Positions 59,791 through 64,000 of a stretch of 64,000 nucleotides of DNA are shown in pieces. The translations under genes and the position numbers were made by a program. The notes beneath the pieces are model-generated. The model worked only from the letters and a program-made list of their open reading frames with translations. It was not told the origin of the DNA and did not search any database. The stretch is from NCBI RefSeq assembly GCF_029433855.1, contig NZ_JAROAU010000003.1:1537572-1601571 (forward strand), in the 5' to 3' direction. The stretch comes from Candidatus Kosakonia sp. 282A-S69 (lineage in GTDB: Bacteria; Pseudomonadota; Gammaproteobacteria; Enterobacterales; Enterobacteriaceae). The first letter of the stretch is position 1. Every line of letters begins with the position of its first letter.

Positions 59791-59831
59791 ATTTCTTGAA
59801 CAAGAAATGGGATGTAGCGATGTGCTATTCT
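59791..59831 (+). promoter_or_regulatory. Palindrome and extended -10 upstream of hrpA
   Basis: ATTTCTTG (59791-59798) and CAAGAAAT (59801-59808) form a perfect 8-bp inverted repeat around AA. TGcTATTCT (59823-59831) is an extended -10 on the plus strand, so the palindrome lies where a regulator could touch the -35 region of hrpA; it is also about 110 bases upstream of azoR. Operator function is inference. Confidence 0.4.
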
Positions 59832-59884
59832 ACGCACATTGCAAACTGATCCAGTTTCCCGGCAGTGCTCTGCCCGATAACTCT

Positions 59885-62800
59885 ATGACTGAACAACAAA
59901 AATTGACTATTAACGATCTCTACGCGCAGCTCGACACGCTGATGCTGCGCGATAAACAGCGCTTCGCCCGCCGTCTGCAGGGCAGCAAGAAAGTTAAAAA
60001 TCCTGAATCTCACCAGGCTTTATTACAACAGATCGGCGAAGAGGTCGCACAGGCGGCGGCGAAAGTGGCGCAGCGCGAGGCGTCTCGCCCGGTCATCGAC
60101 TACCCGGAAAACTTGCCGGTCAGCCAGAAGAAGCAGGCGATCCTCGACGCGGTGCGCGATAACCAGGTGGTGATTGTCGCGGGTGAAACCGGCTCCGGTA
60201 AAACCACGCAGCTGCCGAAAATCTGCATGGAGCTGGGGCGTGGAATTAAAGGGCTGATTGGCCATACGCAGCCGCGTCGCCTGGCGGCGCGTACCGTGGC
60301 GAACCGTATTGCCGAAGAACTGAAGACTGAGCCGGGCGGCTGCGTCGGCTATAAAGTCCGCTTTAACGATCACGTCAGCGACAACACCCTCGTTAAGCTG
60401 ATGACGGACGGCATTCTGCTGGCAGAGATTCAGCAGGATCGGCTGCTGATGCAGTACGACACCATCATCATCGATGAGGCGCACGAACGCAGCCTTAACA
60501 TCGATTTTCTGCTCGGGTATCTGCGCGAGCTGCTGCCGCGCCGCCCGGATCTGAAGATCATTATCACCTCGGCGACCATCGATCCTGAGCGCTTCTCGCG
60601 CCACTTTAACAATGCGCCGATTATTGAAGTCTCCGGGCGCACCTACCCGGTGGAAGTGCGCTATCGCCCGATTGTTGAAGAGGCGGATGACACCGAGCGC
60701 GACCAGTTGCAGGCTATTTTCGACGCCGTGGATGAGTTAGGCCGGGAAAGCGCTGGCGATATTCTGATCTTTATGAGCGGCGAGCGAGAAATCCGCGATA
60801 CGGCGGATGCGTTAAGTAAACGCGATCTGCGCCACACGGAAATTTTGCCGCTCTACGCGCGCCTCTCCAACAGCGAGCAGAACCGCGTCTTCCAGCCGCA
60901 CAGCGGGCGGCGGATTGTGCTGGCGACCAACGTGGCGGAAACCTCGCTCACCGTGCCAGGCATTAAATATGTGATCGATCCAGGTACGGCGCGCATCAGC
61001 CGCTACAGCTACCGCACCAAAGTGCAGCGGCTGCCGATTGAGCCAGTCTCACAGGCCTCCGCCAACCAGCGTAAAGGGCGCTGCGGTCGTGTCTCGGAGG
61101 GGATCTGTATCCGTCTCTATTCGGAAGATGATTTCCTCTCGCGACCGGAGTTTACCGATCCGGAGATCCTGCGTACCAACCTGGCGTCGGTTATTTTGCA
61201 GATGACCGCGCTGGGGCTGGGCGATATCGCCGCCTTCCCGTTTGTTGAAGCGCCGGATAAACGCAATATTCAGGATGGTGTTCGCCTGCTGGAGGAGCTG
61301 GGCGCGATTGCCACCGACGAGCAGCAGACCGCCTATAAACTGACACCGCTCGGCCGCCAGCTGTCGCAGTTGCCGGTCGATCCGCGTCTGGCGCGCATGG
61401 TGCTGGAAGCGCAGAAGCATGGCTGCGTGCGTGAAGCGATGATCATTACTTCGGCGCTGTCGATTCAGGACCCGCGCGAGCGGCCGCTGGATAAGAAACA
61501 GGCCTCGGATGAGAAGCATCAGCGCTTCCACGACAAGGAGTCCGACTTCCTCGCCTTTGTCAACCTGTGGAACTACCTCGGCGAGCAGCAGAAAGCGCTC
61601 TCCTCGAACCAGTTCCGCCGCCAGTGCCGCGTCGATTACCTCAACTACCTGCGCGTGCGCGAATGGCAGGATATCTACACCCAGCTGCGCCAGGTGGTAA
61701 AAGAGTTGGGCATCCCGGTGAACAGTGAACCGGCAGAATATCGCGAAATTCATATTGCGCTGCTTACCGGGCTGTTGTCGCATATCGGTATGAAAGATGC
61801 CGACAAGCAGGAGTTTACCGGCGCGCGCAACGCCCGTTTCGCCATCTTCCCCGGCTCCGGTTTGTTCAGAAAGCCACCGAAGTGGACGATGGTGGCCGAA
61901 CTGGTGGAGACCAGCCGCCTGTGGGGACGCATTGCCGCACGCATCGATCCCGAGTGGGTCGAGCCGGTCGCGCAGCATCTGATTAAACGCTCCTGGAGCG
62001 AGCCGCACTGGGAGCGCTCGCAGGGCGCGGTGATGGCAATGGAGAAAGTGACGCTTTATGGTTTGCCGATTGTCGCCGCGCGTAAGGTCAACTACAGCCA
62101 GATCGATCCGGCGCTGTGCCGCGAGCTTTTTATCCGCCACGCGCTGGTAGAGGGAGACTGGCAAACCCGCCATGCCTTCTTCCTCGACAACCTGAAGCTG
62201 CGCGCCGAAGTCGAGGAGCTGGAGCATAAATCCCGCCGCCGCGACATTCTGGTGGATGATGAGACGCTATTTGAGTTTTACGATCAGCGCATCAGTCATG
62301 AGGTGATTTCCGCCCGCCACTTCGACAGCTGGTGGAAGAGGGCGAGCCGTGAGACACCGGATCTGCTCAATTTTGAAAAGAGCATGCTGATCAAAGAGGG
62401 GGCGGAAAATGTCAGCAAGCTTGATTACCCGAACTTCTGGCATCAGGGCAACCTTAAGCTGCGCCTGAGCTATCAGTTTGAGCCGGGCGCGGATGCCGAC
62501 GGCGTGACGGTGCATATTCCGCTGCCGCTGCTCAACCAGGTGGAGGAGAGCGGTTTCGAGTGGCAGATCCCCGGCCTGCGCCGCGAGCTGGTGATTGCGC
62601 TGATCAAATCGTTGCCGAAACCGACGCGCCGCAACTTTGTCCCGGCGCCGAACTATGCCGAAGCGTTTCTTGGCCGTGTAACGCCGCTGGAGATGCCGCT
62701 GCTCGACGCACTGGAGCGCGAACTGCGCCGTATGACGGGCGTAACCGTCGACCGCGACGACTGGCACTGGGAGCAGGTGCCCGATCACCTGAAAATTACC

Positions 62801-63787
62801 TTCCGCGTGGTGGATGATAAAAATAAGAAGCTGCTTGAAGGCCGCTCCCTGAGCGAGCTGAAAGAGCAGCTGAAGGGCAAAGTGCAGGAGACGCTGTCGG
62901 CAGTCGCCGATGACGGTATTGAGCAGAGCGGGCTGCATATCTGGAGCTTTGGTCAACTGCCGGAAAGCTACGAGCAGAAGCGCGGCAACTACAAAGTGAA
63001 AGCGTGGCCAGCGCTGGTCGATGAGCGCGACAGTGTGGCGATCAAGCTGTTTGATAACCCGCAGGAGCAGCAAAATGCGATGTGGGCCGGTATTCGCCGC
63101 CTGCTGCTGCTGAACATTCCGTCGCCGATTAAGTATCTGCATGAGAAGCTGCCGAACAAAGCCAAACTGGGGCTCTACTTCAACCCTTACGGCAAAGTGC
63201 TGGAGCTGATTGACGACTGCATTGCCTGCGGCATCGATAAGTTAATTGATGAGGCGGGCGGCCTGGTGTGGACGGAGGAGGGCTTTGCCGCGCTGCATGA
63301 GAAAGTGCGTGCCGAGCTTAACGACACGGTGGTGGAGATCGCCAAACAGGTGGAGCAGATCCTGACGGCAGTGTTCAACATCAACAAGCGTCTGAAAGGG
63401 CGAGTGGATATGACCATGGCGCTGGGGTTATCGGATATCAAAGCGCAGATGAGCGGGCTGGTCTATCGCGGCTTCGTCACCGGCAACGGCTTCCGCCGCC
63501 TGGGCGATACGCTGCGTTACCTGCAGGCGATTGAAAAACGCCTGGAGAAGCTGGCGGTCGACCCGCACCGCGATCGCGCGCAGATGCTGAAAGTGGAGCA
63601 GGTGCAGCAGGCATGGCAGCAGTGGCTTAACAAGCTGCCGCCCGCGCGACGTGATGATGAAGAGGTGAAGGCAATCCGCTGGATGATCGAGGAGCTGCGC
63701 GTCAGCTTCTTCGCCCAGCAGCTCGGCACGCCGTATCCCATCTCTGACAAACGTATCCTGCAAGCGATGGAACAGCTCAGCGCATAA
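59885..63787 (+). CDS. hrpA: HrpA, DEAH-box RNA helicase
   Basis: ATP-dependent 3'-5' RNA helicase; E. coli HrpA affects mRNA processing and has been reported to resolve stalled ribosomes. ATG 59885 (MTEQQKL) gives 1300 residues, the E. coli length; the frame is open 34 codons upstream. P-loop GETGSGKTT near 100-108, DEAH near 196-199, SATID, and QRKGRCGRVSEG of motif VI are present, followed by helicase-associated, OB-fold and the long HrpA-specific C-terminal domain. A REP array follows. Confidence 0.97.
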   Translation: MTEQQKLTINDLYAQLDTLMLRDKQRFARRLQGSKKVKNPESHQALLQQIGEEVAQAAAKVAQREASRPVIDYPENLPVSQKKQAILDAVRDNQVVIVAGETGSGKTTQLPKICMELGRGIKGLIGHTQPRRLAARTVANRIAEELKTEPGGCVGYKVRFNDHVSDNTLVKLMTDGILLAEIQQDRLLMQYDTIIIDEAHERSLNIDFLLGYLRELLPRRPDLKIIITSATIDPERFSRHFNNAPIIEVSGRTYPVEVRYRPIVEEADDTERDQLQAIFDAVDELGRESAGDILIFMSGEREIRDTADALSKRDLRHTEILPLYARLSNSEQNRVFQPHSGRRIVLATNVAETSLTVPGIKYVIDPGTARISRYSYRTKVQRLPIEPVSQASANQRKGRCGRVSEGICIRLYSEDDFLSRPEFTDPEILRTNLASVILQMTALGLGDIAAFPFVEAPDKRNIQDGVRLLEELGAIATDEQQTAYKLTPLGRQLSQLPVDPRLARMVLEAQKHGCVREAMIITSALSIQDPRERPLDKKQASDEKHQRFHDKESDFLAFVNLWNYLGEQQKALSSNQFRRQCRVDYLNYLRVREWQDIYTQLRQVVKELGIPVNSEPAEYREIHIALLTGLLSHIGMKDADKQEFTGARNARFAIFPGSGLFRKPPKWTMVAELVETSRLWGRIAARIDPEWVEPVAQHLIKRSWSEPHWERSQGAVMAMEKVTLYGLPIVAARKVNYSQIDPALCRELFIRHALVEGDWQTRHAFFLDNLKLRAEVEELEHKSRRRDILVDDETLFEFYDQRISHEVISARHFDSWWKRASRETPDLLNFEKSMLIKEGAENVSKLDYPNFWHQGNLKLRLSYQFEPGADADGVTVHIPLPLLNQVEESGFEWQIPGLRRELVIALIKSLPKPTRRNFVPAPNYAEAFLGRVTPLEMPLLDALERELRRMTGVTVDRDDWHWEQVPDHLKITFRVVDDKNKKLLEGRSLSELKEQLKGKVQETLSAVADDGIEQSGLHIWSFGQLPESYEQKRGNYKVKAWPALVDERDSVAIKLFDNPQEQQNAMWAGIRRLLLLNIPSPIKYLHEKLPNKAKLGLYFNPYGKVLELIDDCIACGIDKLIDEAGGLVWTEEGFAALHEKVRAELNDTVVEIAKQVEQILTAVFNINKRLKGRVDMTMALGLSDIKAQMSGLVYRGFVTGNGFRRLGDTLRYLQAIEKRLEKLAVDPHRDRAQMLKVEQVQQAWQQWLNKLPPARRDDEEVKAIRWMIEELRVSFFAQQLGTPYPISDKRILQAMEQLSA

Positions 63788-63796
63788 AGCCTTTGC

Positions 63797-64000
63797 AGGC
63801 CGGATAAGGCGACAGCCGCCATCCGGCGGTTAACCGCGGATTACCAGAACGGAATAGCTCACCATCCGCAGAGAGTGCCGGATGGCGCTACGCTTATCCG
63901 GCCTACGGTATCGAATTTACCCGCACGCGATGGGGTTGTAGGCCGGATAAGGCGACAGCCGCCATCCGGCGGTTGATCGCGGATTACCAGAACGGAATAG
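63797..64000. repeat. Tandem REP/BIME array
   Basis: Three REP-type units with GCCGGAT.../...ATCCGGC palindromes lie at about 63798-63826, 63876-63903 (opposite orientation) and 63941-63969. A 61-bp segment (63797-63857) recurs at 63940-64000 with two differences, a period of 143 bases; the second copy runs to the window edge, so the array may go on. Such BIMEs bind gyrase, IHF or Pol I and stabilise upstream mRNA. Confidence 0.92.

Noticed and set aside
61049-62227. 392-residue minus-strand frame within hrpA
   Set aside because: Antisense shadow of a well-recognised helicase; Leu/Gln/Arg/His-rich composition, no motif.

Overview
The window is a chromosomal segment of a member of the Enterobacteriaceae. 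Almost every gene has a close counterpart, usually of identical length, in the Escherichia coli K-12 region running from rluB/btuR through topA, cysB, acnA, sap, psp, tyrR, zntB/dbpA, ydbK and ldhA to hrpA, and mostly in the same order. Differences from E. coli (an rpfF gene next to rpfR, a chemoreceptor and small genes between mppA and zntB, a kinase-like gene before azoR, extra lipoprotein genes beside the pyruvate:flavodoxin oxidoreductase) suggest an Enterobacter/Kosakonia/Cronobacter-type genus rather than Escherichia or Salmonella. The genus is an inference. I see no tRNA, rRNA, insertion sequence, prophage or CRISPR array.

Layout. 1-8.3 kb: end of rluB, btuR-yciK, sohB, yciN, topA, cysB and three very small genes (ymiA, yciX, ymiC). 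8.3-17.1 kb: acnA, ribA, pgpB, lapAB, pyrF-yciH, osmB, yciT, yciZ. 17.2-20.2 kb: a convergent pair encoding a DSF-type fatty-acid signal synthase (RpfF) and its PAS-GGDEF-EAL receptor (RpfR). 20.4-24.6 kb: rnb, yciW, fabI. 24.7-30.0 kb: sapABCDF. 30.1-35.4 kb: the phage-shock system, with pspF divergent from sigma-54-driven pspABCD, then ycjXF. 35.5-41.2 kb: tyrR, tpx, ycjG, mpaA, mppA.

41.2-45 kb is the most individual part. On the minus strand just after mppA there is a RyhB-family small RNA carrying the conserved RyhB core, a strong Fur box over its promoter and an intrinsic terminator. It is followed by an unrecognised 62-residue gene, a chemoreceptor with no periplasmic sensor domain, zntB, the FNR-controlled small RNA FnrS and a proline-rich 49-residue gene. 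The genes that separate mppA from zntB in E. coli, including fnr and uspE, are absent here.

45-64 kb: dbpA, ttcA, a KTSC-domain gene, nifJ/ydbK, a coiled-coil exported protein with a glycine-zipper lipoprotein, ydbJ, hslJ, ldhA, the AsmA-like ydbH-ynbE-ydbL operon, an OspG/NleH-like protein-kinase gene, azoR and hrpA. The window ends in a tandem REP/BIME array.

Themes: envelope stress and maintenance (Psp, LapAB, YdbH-YnbE-YdbL, MppA/MpaA/YcjG murein recycling, several small lipoproteins), iron and oxygen regulation by small RNAs (RyhB-like, FnrS), and cyclic-di-GMP/fatty-acid signalling (RpfF/RpfR). Gene identities rest on recognition of family sequence, motif positions, length and gene order; no database search was run.
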